A stretch of DNA of 36,659 nucleotides from VGEM01 sp033764265 (GTDB lineage: Bacteria > Pseudomonadota > Alphaproteobacteria > Rhodospirillales > Rhodospirillaceae), in the NCBI GenBank assembly GCA_033764265.1, contig JANRJB010000145.1, forward strand, positions 1-36,659, in the 5' to 3' direction. Position 1 is the stretch's first letter. Every line of letters starts with the position of its first letter. The notes beneath the pieces are model-generated. The model saw only the letters and a program-made list of their open reading frames with translations. It was not told the DNA's origin and ran no database searches. The position numbers and the translations under genes are program-made. This document shows positions 7,903-15,516 of this stretch, in pieces.

Positions 7903-9249
7903 CTACTTGCCCGCCAGGCTCATGCCGTCGACACGCACCGTGGGTGCGTCGGTGCCGTAGCGGAATTCCAGGTCGCTGGCCGGCGTCAGCCGCTTGAACA
8001 TCTGCTTCAGGTTGCCGGCGATGGTGACCTCGGTGACCGGATAGGTCAGCTGGCCCCTTTCGATCCAGAAGCCCACCGCGCCGCGGCTGTAGTCGCCGGT
8101 CACGCTGTTGGCGCCCTGGCCAACCAAGTCCGTGACGTACAGGCCCTCGGCGATATCGCTTATCAGCGCGGTCACGGTGCGCGTGCCGGCGGCCATGTAG
8201 ACGTTGGTGGCGGCCGGCGACGGCGGCGAGGACGATCCGCGCGCCGCGTGCCCGGTCGGCGCCAGCTTCAACTGCCGCGCGGTGCGCAGGTCCAACAGCC
8301 AGGTGGTCAGGATGCCGTTGTCGACCAGGTGGCGGCGGCGGTTGGGCAGTCCTTCCGCGTCGCACGGCTTGGAACGCAGGCCGCGCTGCTTGTGCGGGTC
8401 CTCGATGATGTCGACATTTGGTCCGAACACTTCCGTGTGCAGCGCGTCCTTCAGGAAGGTGGTGCCGCGCGCCACCGACGAACCGTTGATGGCGCCGAGC
8501 AGGTGGCCGACCAGGCTGCGCGAGACGCGCGGATCGAACACCACCGGCACCTTGGCGCTTTTCACCTTGCGCGCGCCCAGCTTTTTCACCGCGCGTTCGC
8601 CGGCGGCGCGGCCGATCTCGGCCGGGGCGCGCAGGTCGCTCAAGTACACCGCCGAGGTGTAGTCGTAATCGGTCTCCATGCCGCGCGTGGCGTCGCCGGC
8701 GATGACCGAGCAACTCAGGCTCGACCCCGAGCTGCGGTAGGTGCGATGGAACCCGACCGAGTTGGCGATGGCCACGTTCGACGCGCCCCAGTGGGCCGAC
8801 GCGCCCTCGGAATTGGTGACGCCCTTGACCGCGAGCGCCGTGCCCTCGGTCTCCTTTGCCCAGGCGATCAGCTGCTCGGCCGACGGCTCGGCCGGATCGC
8901 AGATGTCGAGTGTCGGCAGCCAGGCGGCCAGCTGTCCCGGCTCGGCCAGGCCGACGAACGGGTCCTCGGGCACGGTGCGGGCCATGGCCACGGCGCGCTC
9001 GACCAGTTCCTTCAGCGCGGTCCGCGAACGGTCGGCCGAGGCGACGATCGCCTGGCGCTTGCCGATCAGTACGCGCAGGCCGATGTCGCCGCCCTCGGAG
9101 CGCTCCAGATGCTCGAGCTTGCCCATACGCCACGTGACGCCGACCGAGGTGCCGTCGGCGACCAGCGCATCGGCGGCGTCGGCGCCGGCGCGGCGGGCCT
9201 GCTTGATCAGGTCGGTGAGGATGTTCAACAGGTTTTCGGATGGGGGCAT
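7903..9249 (-). CDS. pmbA: PmbA/TldE-type metalloprotease-family protein
   Basis: A 448-residue member of the TldD/PmbA (U62) family. PmbA (TldE) forms a heterodimer with TldD that degrades unfolded or modified peptides in the cytoplasm, for example in microcin B17 maturation. The family marks are GVTWRMGKLEHLERSEGGD near the N-terminus, HxDxxxxDY-like region METDYDYTSAVY in the middle, NGSSVARGTTFLKD, and the C-terminal signature VTGDYSRGAVGFWIERG. The HExxxH motif of TldD is absent, as expected for the PmbA partner. No tldD is seen in this window. The ATG at 9249 is followed directly by the conserved N-terminal region. It is divergent from the flavoprotein gene, with 185 bases between. Confidence 0.92.
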   Translation of the reverse strand: MPPSENLLNILTDLIKQARRAGADAADALVADGTSVGVTWRMGKLEHLERSEGGDIGLRVLIGKRQAIVASADRSRTALKELVERAVAMARTVPEDPFVGLAEPGQLAAWLPTLDICDPAEPSAEQLIAWAKETEGTALAVKGVTNSEGASAHWGASNVAIANSVGFHRTYRSSGSSLSCSVIAGDATRGMETDYDYTSAVYLSDLRAPAEIGRAAGERAVKKLGARKVKSAKVPVVFDPRVSRSLVGHLLGAINGSSVARGTTFLKDALHTEVFGPNVDIIEDPHKQRGLRSKPCDAEGLPNRRRHLVDNGILTTWLLDLRTARQLKLAPTGHAARGSSSPPSPAATNVYMAAGTRTVTALISDIAEGLYVTDLVGQGANSVTGDYSRGAVGFWIERGQLTYPVTEVTIAGNLKQMFKRLTPASDLEFRYGTDAPTVRVDGMSLAGK

Positions 9250-9434
9250 GAACAGCTCGGGGCGGAAGGCGGAAACGGCGGGCGACTATGGTGGCGGGCC
9301 CCGGCCAACGCAAGGTCTCGGCGTCTGTGCAGGCCTGTAAAATCGCAGGCGCGCGGCCCCCGCGACGGTTGACGCGCGCCGCGCGTCGCTCTCATGGTCG
9401 GGGGCGCCGCCACGTTCGACCGCCGGAGCAACTC

Positions 9435-10445
9435 ATGTCCGAATTCAGGGAAAGACTCAAACGCAGCCCGCTGTGCCGCCGGTTCGGGCTCGATTATCCC
9501 ATCGTCCAGGCCGGCATGGGCGGCGTGGCGGGCGGGGCACTCGCCGCGGCCGTGTCCAACGCGGGCGGCCTCGGCACGATCGGCGCCGGCTTCACGTCGG
9601 CCGACGATCTGGCGCGCGAGATCGCCCTGGCCAAGCGGCTGACGTCGAAGCCGTTCGGGGTCAACTTGTTGTTCGCGCGGGCCGGCGGCGACGACCCGGT
9701 CGGCGCGCGCTATCGCCGGCTGTTCGAGGACCAGATCGCCGTGGTGCTGGCCTCCGACATCCCGATCCTGGTCTCGGGCCTGGGCAATCCCGCCGACTAC
9801 ATCGCCATCGCCCATGAGCGGGGGATGACGGTGATGTCGGTGGTCGGCACCGTCGCCCAGGCCCGGAAACTCGCGGCCGTGGGCGTCGACCTGGTCATCG
9901 CCCAGGGCGTCGACGGCGGCGGCCATGTCGGCCGGGTCGGCACCATGGTGCTGGTGCCGGCGGCGATCGACGCGGTCAACGTGCCGGTGCTGGCGGCCGG
10001 CGGCATCGCCGACGGCCGCGGCCTCGCGGCGGTGCTGGCCCTGGGGGCGGCCGGCGCGTGGATCGGCACCCGCTTCATCGCCTCGGTCGAGTCCACCGTG
10101 CCGACATCCTACCGCGAACGGGTGATCGCCGCTGATGATGACGGCACGGTGGTGACGCGCGCCAACACCGGCAAGACCTCGCGCCTGCTCAAGAACCGAT
10201 TCACCGCCGATTGGGCCGCGCGCGAAGCCGAGATCGAGGCTTATCCGTATCAATTCGAGAAGGTCGGCGTCGCCGCCACCGCGCTTGGGCTGTCGGGCGA
10301 GGATCCCGACAATGCCGCGCTCCCGGCCGGCCAAAGCGCGGCGCTGGTCAGGCGCGTGATGCCCGCGGCCGAGATCGTCGCCGAACTGGTCGCCGAGGCC
10401 GAGGCGGCGTTTGCGGGCGGATTGTTAGGTTCGGCAAGCCGATGA
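9435..10445 (+). CDS. Nitronate monooxygenase / FabK-like flavoprotein
   Basis: A 336-residue FMN-dependent TIM-barrel protein of the NMO/2-nitropropane dioxygenase family. Visible marks are YPIVQAGMGGVAGG at the N-terminus (residues 21-34), the GGxGxxxxG segment NAGGLGTIGAG, FGVNLL, the catalytic-region motif QGVDGGGHVG (H164) and the FMN phosphate-binding AAGGIADG followed by GAWIGTRF. Such proteins either oxidise alkyl nitronates or, in the FabK branch, reduce enoyl-ACP; the two cannot be separated with certainty here. The ATG at 9435 has CGGAG about 6 bases upstream, and earlier in-frame starts extend into Arg-rich non-conserved sequence. It is monocistronic or leads into the toxin-antitoxin-like pair 63 bases downstream. 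Confidence 0.86.
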   Translation: MSEFRERLKRSPLCRRFGLDYPIVQAGMGGVAGGALAAAVSNAGGLGTIGAGFTSADDLAREIALAKRLTSKPFGVNLLFARAGGDDPVGARYRRLFEDQIAVVLASDIPILVSGLGNPADYIAIAHERGMTVMSVVGTVAQARKLAAVGVDLVIAQGVDGGGHVGRVGTMVLVPAAIDAVNVPVLAAGGIADGRGLAAVLALGAAGAWIGTRFIASVESTVPTSYRERVIAADDDGTVVTRANTGKTSRLLKNRFTADWAAREAEIEAYPYQFEKVGVAATALGLSGEDPDNAALPAGQSAALVRRVMPAAEIVAELVAEAEAAFAGGLLGSASR

Positions 10446-10508
10446 CGCGCGCGGTTGGCCCCAATCTGACATTATGATAGATTGATCATTCTTCGCTCGG
10501 GACTGTCG

Positions 10509-10793
10509 ATGCTTTCGCGAACCGACGCTGAAGCGCTGATTCACCGGTTGGCCGAGGTGACCGGCGCCATCGTGCTGACGGTGCCCCACGCCGAGGAGCG
10601 CATATTGAAGCGCGGTATCACGCCCGCCGACGTGGTCAAGGTGCTGCGCGACGGCCGCGTCGACCGGGGACCAACGCGCGATGGATGGGGTGATGCCCGG
10701 TACCGGGTCGTCGGCCGCGCGTGGGACCGCACGATTCATGTCGTAGTGGCGCTGCACGGCGCCGAGCGACTCTTTGTCGTCACGGTGTATTGA
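10509..10793 (+). CDS. DUF4258-like protein, putative toxin of a type II pair
   Basis: A 94-residue basic protein. The segment HAEERILKRGITPADVVKVL (H27, R31) matches the DUF4258 pattern of a histidine/arginine motif followed by a helix, then a strand-rich end with RYRVVGRAWDRTIHVVV and LFVVTVY. DUF4258 proteins have a small RelE/BECR-like layout and commonly lie before a helix-turn-helix gene. That is the case here: the next gene follows within 10 bases. The role as an RNase-type toxin is inferred from this organisation and not shown. The ATG at 10509 is preferred; a TTG at 10482 would add nine residues. Base composition is like the chromosome, so the pair may be long resident. Confidence 0.75.
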   Translation: MLSRTDAEALIHRLAEVTGAIVLTVPHAEERILKRGITPADVVKVLRDGRVDRGPTRDGWGDARYRVVGRAWDRTIHVVVALHGAERLFVVTVY

Positions 10794-10801
10794 GGGAAAT
10801 G

Positions 10802-11254
10802 ATGAAAAAGAACCTCTATCACTACCGCCTCAGCGGTCTCGACGGCATCTACCTCGCCGACGGCTACGAGATCGTCGAAACGCACCGTGGCCGCGGCATC
10901 GTGTTCCACGATCTGGCCGGCCTGCATCGCGCCATCGGGCGTCACCTGGTGCTCGGCCGGCGGCGGCTGTCGGGCAAGGAACTCCGATTCTTGCGCAAGG
11001 ACATGGGGCTGATCCAAGCCGAACTTGCGCGCTTGCTTGGCGTCAGTTCACAGCAGGTCGCGCGCTGGGAGAAGGGACAGTGCGCCATGCCCGGCACGGC
11101 CGACACGATGGTGCGCCTGCTCTACGCCGAGCACATCGGCCAGCCGGCGACGCCATCGACCGTGCTGCGCGTGATCGACGGCCTGCCGCCGCGCGCGCCC
11201 AAGCGCGAGGTGTTCACCGCCGCCCGTGGCTGGCGTGTGGCAAGGGCGGCTTAG
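10802..11254 (+). CDS. XRE-type helix-turn-helix protein, putative antitoxin
   Basis: A 150-residue DNA-binding protein. The N-terminal part (YHYRLSGLDGIYLADGYEI, residues 6-24) is the small beta domain that accompanies this group of HTH antitoxins, and residues about 58-95 hold the HTH: LSGKELRFLRKDMGLIQAEL followed by LLGVSSQQVARWEKG. It is expected to repress its own promoter and to pair with the upstream DUF4258 protein. A GAGGG ribosome-binding site at 10792-10796 overlaps the toxin stop codon; ATGs at 10799 and 10802 are adjacent and in frame, and the second has the better spacing. The C-terminal tail after residue 110 is Pro/Arg-rich and probably disordered or toxin-binding. Confidence 0.82.
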   Translation: MKKNLYHYRLSGLDGIYLADGYEIVETHRGRGIVFHDLAGLHRAIGRHLVLGRRRLSGKELRFLRKDMGLIQAELARLLGVSSQQVARWEKGQCAMPGTADTMVRLLYAEHIGQPATPSTVLRVIDGLPPRAPKREVFTAARGWRVARAA

Positions 11255-11287
11255 AGCACGTTTGAGCTACCAAACTGGGCTGTGGAA

Positions 11288-11815
11288 ATGACCGAAGATG
11301 AAGTACGCGATAACTTTGCAAAGCATCTAGGATACTTTACCTGGGTGTGGGCAGATTTGCTTGAGTCTGTCGGGGAGATATTCTGCGTACTGAAAAAAGG
11401 AGCACTCAATAATCATTCATTTGAAGAGTGGCAGGCCCTTGAGAGTGATGGTCGAAAGCTACAAGAACTTCGGAAAATTGCTCAAACCAAATTACCCCTT
11501 AGTTCTGATGCGAGTCAGGCAATACGTTGGCTTGTTGGCGAGATTAGTTCGCTTAGGGATACAAGAAACCAGCTAGTTCATGCGTCTTTCGCGATACTAC
11601 ACCACGCCGATGGACGTAGTTCGATTATTCCCAGCGACTGGCATCGCAACCGCCGCTCGATTGAATTGGCCGAAGAATTTTCGGATGGCGGCCTTGTTGA
11701 GAAATTGATCGAATGCCGCAGATACCTCGATTCGCTAATGCTTTTTTGTGGTGATCTGTATCAGCATCTTGTTGATCCTGAGGCTCGACCGGTACCTCAG
11801 CGACCTTCAAAATAG
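11288..11815 (+). CDS. Unknown AT-rich-gene protein with HEPN-like R-x4-H motif
   Basis: A 175-residue, largely helical protein with no signal peptide. I do not recognise a named family, but residues 90-98 read RDTRNQLVH, containing R93-N-Q-L-V-H98, which fits the R-x4-H active-site motif of HEPN ribonucleases. It sits near the end of a long helix in the second half of a helical bundle, as in HEPN folds. The gene is markedly AT-richer than everything around it, with frequent AAA, ATT and TTA-type codons, so it was probably acquired by transfer. It lies 33 bases after the XRE gene and is convergent with ubiD. The ATG at 11288 is preferred to a GTG at 11282. HEPN assignment is an inference from one motif and helix content. 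Confidence 0.7.
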   Translation: MTEDEVRDNFAKHLGYFTWVWADLLESVGEIFCVLKKGALNNHSFEEWQALESDGRKLQELRKIAQTKLPLSSDASQAIRWLVGEISSLRDTRNQLVHASFAILHHADGRSSIIPSDWHRNRRSIELAEEFSDGGLVEKLIECRRYLDSLMLFCGDLYQHLVDPEARPVPQRPSK

Positions 11816-11850
11816 CGATTCACATTGTATGATTTGCGTTCCCAAATAGG

Positions 11851-13374
11851 TCATTTCCAAATCTTCTTCCCCGATCCCGGCAGGCCGTAGCTCGTCCACT
11901 TTTCCGTCACCAGCTTGATCACGTCATCGGCCATGCGGATGTCGCGACCCCATTCGCGCGTGGTTTCGGGCGCAATCTTGGTGGTGGCGTCCAGGCCCAG
12001 CTTGCCACCCAGGCCCGACGCCGGACTGGCGAAGTCGAGGTAGTCGATCGGCGTGTTCTCGATCACGGTGATGTCGCGCGCCGGGTCCATGCGGGTCGAG
12101 ACCGCCCACATCACGTCTTTCCAGTCCCGCGCGTCGATGTCGGCGTCCACCACGATGACGAACTTGGTGTAGACGAACTGGCGCAGGAAGCTCCACACGC
12201 CCATCATGATGCGCTTGGCGTGGCCGGCGTAGGCCTTCTTGATGCTGACCACGGCGATGCGATAGCTGCAGCCTTCCGGCGGCAGCCAGAAATCGACGAT
12301 CTCCGGGAACTGCTGCTGCAACAGCGGAATGAACACCTCGTTCAGCGCCTCGCCCAGGATGCTGGGCTCGTCCGGCGGCCGGCCGGTGTAGGTGGACAGG
12401 TAAATCGGCGCGCGGCGCATGGTGATGGCCGAGATGCGGAACACCGGGAACTTCTCGACCGCGTTGTAGTAGCCGGTGTGGTCGCCGTAGGGGCCCTCGT
12501 CGGCGAACTCGTCCAGCATGACATGGCCTTCCAGCACGATCTCGGCCTCGGCCGGCACTTTGAGCGGCACGGTCTTGCAGTCCACCAGCTCCACCTTGGC
12601 GCCGCGCAGGAGCCCGGCGAACTGGTATTCCGACAGCGTGTCGGGCACCGGCGTCACCGCGGCCAGGATGGTGCCGGGGTCGGCGCCGATGACCGCCGCG
12701 GCGGGCAGAGGCTCGCGCTTTTTTTCTTTCCAGCGGTCGTAGTGACCGGCGCCGCCGCGGTGCTTGAGCCAGCGCATGATGGTGGTGTCGCGACCGGTCA
12801 CCTGCATGCGGTAGATGCCAAGGTTGTAGCCGTCGCGTTTGTCCGTTCCCGCTTGGTTGAAGGTGGGCCCTTGCGTGACGACCAGCGGCCAGGTGATTAG
12901 CGGCGCAGGCTCGCCCGGCCAACAGGTCTGGATCGGCAGGCGGCCCAAGTCGATGTCGGCGCCGGTCAGCACCACCTCCTGGCACGGCGCGTTGCTCACC
13001 GTGCGCGGCTTCATCGCCATCACGGTCTTGAGCAGCGGCAGCAGCTCGAGTGCTTCCTTCCAGCCGCCGGGCGGCTCGGGCTGCTTCAGGAACGCAAGCG
13101 TCTCGCCCACCTCGCGCAGCTGGTGCGGCTCGCGGTCCATGCCCCAGGCAACGCGCTCGATCGAGCCGAACAGGTTGACCAGCACCGGGATCGGGCTGCG
13201 CGAGCCGTCGGCGCCCATCACGTGCTCGAACAGGATGGCGGGGCCGCGTTCCGCCAGCACCCGGGTCTGAATTTCGGTCATCTCCAGGTTGGGCGACACG
13301 GGGGCCGTGACCCGCACCAGACGACCGGCGCGCTCCAGCCGGGCGATGAAATCGCGCAACGAACGATAGGGCAT
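11851..13374 (-). CDS. ubiD: UbiD-family decarboxylase (4-hydroxy-3-polyprenylbenzoate decarboxylase)
   Basis: A 507-residue prenyl-FMN-dependent decarboxylase that removes the carboxyl group from 4-hydroxy-3-polyprenylbenzoate in ubiquinone synthesis. Length fits the family. Visible marks are PYRSLRDFIARLERAGRLVR at the N-terminus, ILFEHV, NLFGSIERVAWGMG-like LFGSIERVAWGM, the prFMN/Mn site region NLGIYRMQ and RWLKHRGGAGHY, and the catalytic-glutamate segment FADEGPYGDHTGYY. The ATG at 13374 is preferred over one at 13395 because MPYRSL is the usual family start. The cofactor-making ubiX is not in the window; ubiA lies 2.1 kb away on the same strand, separated by the HD-GYP gene. An inverted repeat lies 27 bases upstream of the start. 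Confidence 0.93.
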   Translation of the reverse strand: MPYRSLRDFIARLERAGRLVRVTAPVSPNLEMTEIQTRVLAERGPAILFEHVMGADGSRSPIPVLVNLFGSIERVAWGMDREPHQLREVGETLAFLKQPEPPGGWKEALELLPLLKTVMAMKPRTVSNAPCQEVVLTGADIDLGRLPIQTCWPGEPAPLITWPLVVTQGPTFNQAGTDKRDGYNLGIYRMQVTGRDTTIMRWLKHRGGAGHYDRWKEKKREPLPAAAVIGADPGTILAAVTPVPDTLSEYQFAGLLRGAKVELVDCKTVPLKVPAEAEIVLEGHVMLDEFADEGPYGDHTGYYNAVEKFPVFRISAITMRRAPIYLSTYTGRPPDEPSILGEALNEVFIPLLQQQFPEIVDFWLPPEGCSYRIAVVSIKKAYAGHAKRIMMGVWSFLRQFVYTKFVIVVDADIDARDWKDVMWAVSTRMDPARDITVIENTPIDYLDFASPASGLGGKLGLDATTKIAPETTREWGRDIRMADDVIKLVTEKWTSYGLPGSGKKIWK

Positions 13375-13400
13375 GGATCGGCCTTTGGCCCGCACGGGAG

Positions 13401-13421
13401 CGGAATTTCGTTGGAATTCCG
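13401..13421. promoter_or_regulatory. Inverted repeat upstream of ubiD
   Basis: CGGAATT and AATTCCG form a perfect 7-base inverted repeat around a 7-base centre, 27 bases before the ubiD start. It could be an operator or a leader hairpin. No known regulator is assigned. Confidence 0.3.
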
Positions 13422-13645
13422 GTCACTTAAAGGGGGGCGCCGGGGTCGCGTCAAGGCCGCGGCCGGCATCGCTTCGGCGCGGCGGCGGCCGGTTGCGAAA
13501 AATTTGCCGAAGTCGCCTTGTCGGATCGCCGGGTCAGACCTAGTATTGGCCGCGAGGACCGGTCAGAAGATTGGCCCTAATACCCTGAGTTGACGCGAAA
13601 AACCGCCTTCAAAAGTGACCGGCGGAAACCTGGGGATGACGGCGT

Positions 13646-13662
13646 GGTCCGGTCACCGGACC
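13646..13662. promoter_or_regulatory. 17-base near-perfect palindrome upstream of the HD-GYP gene
   Basis: GGTCCGGT-C-ACCGGACC is a perfect 8-base inverted repeat around a single base, 57 bases before the HD-GYP start. Its length and symmetry suit a dimeric regulator, but a chance GC palindrome is possible in DNA of this composition. Confidence 0.35.
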
Positions 13663-13718
13663 CGCGCGGGTGGGTGTCGCCGTGGCGCGTCCGCGGCGGT
13701 CGACAAGAAAGGCGGCAT

Positions 13719-15509
13719 ATGGCCGACGGCGGCGCAGCGATCCCGTCGAGTTCCGCAGGCCCCGACGGCGGCCCCTATGGTGGCGGCCTCGAACGCCTGA
13801 TCGAGATCGGGCTGGCCCTGTCGGCGGAACGCAACCACGACCGCCTGACCGAACGCATCCTGCTCGAAGCCATCGACATCACCAAGGCCGACGGCGGCAC
13901 ACTTTACCTGCGCACCGACGACAACTCGCTCAAGTTCGTGATCGTGCGCAACGGCACGCTCAAGATCGCCATGGGCGGCACCACCGGTGTGCCGATCAAC
14001 TTCCCTCCTTTGAGGATGTACAACGCCGAGACCGGTGCGCCCAACCACAACAACGTCGCCACCCACGTCGCCCTGACCGGCAAGCCGATCAACATCGAAG
14101 ACGCCTACACCGCCGAGGGTTTCGATTTCTCGGGCACCAAGAAGTTCGACCAGGGCACCGGCTACCGCTCGAAATCGTTCCTGACCATCCCGCTCAAGAA
14201 CTACGGCGACGAGGTCATCGGCGTGCTGCAGCTGATCAACGCCACCGACGGCGCGGGCACGGTGATCGCTTTCTCAAAGGACGTGCAGCGGCTGGTCGAG
14301 GCGCTGGCCAGCCAGGCCGCCGTCGCCATCGACAACCAGCAGCTGATCGAAGCGCAAAAAGCGCTGATGGACAGCTTGATCAAGGTGATGGCGCACGCGA
14401 TCGACGCCAAGTCGCCCTACACCGGCGGCCACTGCCAGCGCGTGCCGGAACTCACCAAGATGCTGGCGATCAAGGCGCACGAGGCCACCGACGGTCCGTT
14501 CAAAGACTTCAAGCTCGACGAGACCCAGTGGTACGAGCTGCACGTGGCGGCGTGGTTGCACGACATCGGCAAGGTGACGACGCCGGAGTACGTGGTCGAC
14601 AAGGCGACCAAGCTGCAGACGATCTACGACCGCGTGCACGAGGTGCGCATGCGCTTCGAGGTGCTGCGCCGCGACGCCGAGATCAAGATGCTCAAGGCCA
14701 TCGCCAAGGGCAAGAACGCCCGTGTCGAGCGCAAGAAGTTCAAGCAGCGCTGCGCCGAGCTGGACGCCCAGTGGAAGTTCGTGGCCGAGTCCAACATCGG
14801 CGGCGAGTTCATGTCGAAGGACAAGCAGGATAAGATCCGCGAGATCGCCAAGCAGCGCTGGTACCGCCACTTCGACCGCAAGCTCGGCCTGGCCTGGGCC
14901 GAAGGCAAGCTGCTCGAGGACACGCCGCCGCCGGCCGAGGGGTTCGAGTACCTGCTGGCCGACCTGCCCGAGCACGCCAGGGCCGAATATCACCTGGGCG
15001 AGGTGCTCAACCTGTGCATCGCCCGCGGCACGCTCAACGACGACGAGCGCAAGAAGATCAACGACCACATCGTCCTGACCATCGACATGCTGAAGGAACT
15101 GCCGTTCCCGAAGCACTTGAAGGCGGTGCCCGAATACGCCGGCGGCCATCACGAGAAGATGGACGGCACCGGCTATCCCAACCGGCTGCGCGGCGAGCAG
15201 ATGTCGGTGCCGGCGCGCATCATGGCCATCGCCGACATCTTCGAGGCGTTGACCGCCGCCGACCGGCCCTACAAGAAGGCCAAGACGCTGTCGGAAAGCG
15301 TGAAGATTCTGTACTTCATGAAGAAGGACAAGCACGTCGATCCGGATCTGTTCGAGCTGTTCCTGTCCTCAGGCGCCTACAAAGACTATGCCGAGCAGTT
15401 CCTGCGCCCCGAGCAGGTCGACGTGGTCAATATCGATCAGTACCTCGACAGCAAGAAACCGCCGCCGCCGCCGCAACCGCAGCAGGCCCCGGCCAAGGCC
15501 GCGGAATAG
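13719..15509 (+). CDS. GAF/HD-GYP domain protein, probable cyclic-di-GMP phosphodiesterase
   Basis: A 596-residue cytoplasmic signalling protein. Residues about 25-185 are a GAF domain (ERILLEAIDITKADGGTLYL to VIGVLQLINA). A helical linker then leads into an HD domain with HDIGK at H281-D282, and the HD-GYP signature HHEKMDGTGYP at residues 477-487, with IADIFEALTAADRPYK afterwards. HD-GYP enzymes hydrolyse cyclic-di-GMP. The gap of nearly 200 residues between HDIGK and HHE is far longer than the usual 55-65; the extra part is highly charged, with AKGKNARVERKKFKQR and a KDKQDKIREIAKQRW helix. The C-terminus is a Pro-rich tail. The ATG at 13719 has AAAGG upstream; the frame is open to 13590 but that part looks non-coding. 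Confidence 0.9.
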   Translation: MADGGAAIPSSSAGPDGGPYGGGLERLIEIGLALSAERNHDRLTERILLEAIDITKADGGTLYLRTDDNSLKFVIVRNGTLKIAMGGTTGVPINFPPLRMYNAETGAPNHNNVATHVALTGKPINIEDAYTAEGFDFSGTKKFDQGTGYRSKSFLTIPLKNYGDEVIGVLQLINATDGAGTVIAFSKDVQRLVEALASQAAVAIDNQQLIEAQKALMDSLIKVMAHAIDAKSPYTGGHCQRVPELTKMLAIKAHEATDGPFKDFKLDETQWYELHVAAWLHDIGKVTTPEYVVDKATKLQTIYDRVHEVRMRFEVLRRDAEIKMLKAIAKGKNARVERKKFKQRCAELDAQWKFVAESNIGGEFMSKDKQDKIREIAKQRWYRHFDRKLGLAWAEGKLLEDTPPPAEGFEYLLADLPEHARAEYHLGEVLNLCIARGTLNDDERKKINDHIVLTIDMLKELPFPKHLKAVPEYAGGHHEKMDGTGYPNRLRGEQMSVPARIMAIADIFEALTAADRPYKKAKTLSESVKILYFMKKDKHVDPDLFELFLSSGAYKDYAEQFLRPEQVDVVNIDQYLDSKKPPPPPQPQQAPAKAAE

Positions 15510-15516
15510 CCGGGCC

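Larger units (their letters stand above)
13375..13718. other. Divergent intergenic region between ubiD and the HD-GYP gene
   Basis: This 344-base stretch must hold promoters for both flanking genes. No convincing coding sequence is seen: the frame upstream of 13719 stays open to 13590 but encodes an Arg/Pro/Gly-rich leader. Two dyads stand out, one near ubiD (13401-13421) and one near the HD-GYP gene (13646-13662). A G-run (GGGGGG at about 13434) and AT-rich patches such as AAAAATTT at 13498-13505 lie between them. No promoter hexamers are assigned with confidence. Confidence 0.6.

Noticed and set aside
10455..10478. TTGGCC and TATGAT as a promoter for the toxin-antitoxin-like pair
   Set aside because: The spacing is only 12 bases, too short for a sigma-70 promoter.
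13590..13718. N-terminal extension of the HD-GYP protein
   Set aside because: The extra 43 residues are Arg/Gly/Pro-rich without similarity to GAF starts, and the ATG at 13719 has a ribosome-binding site.
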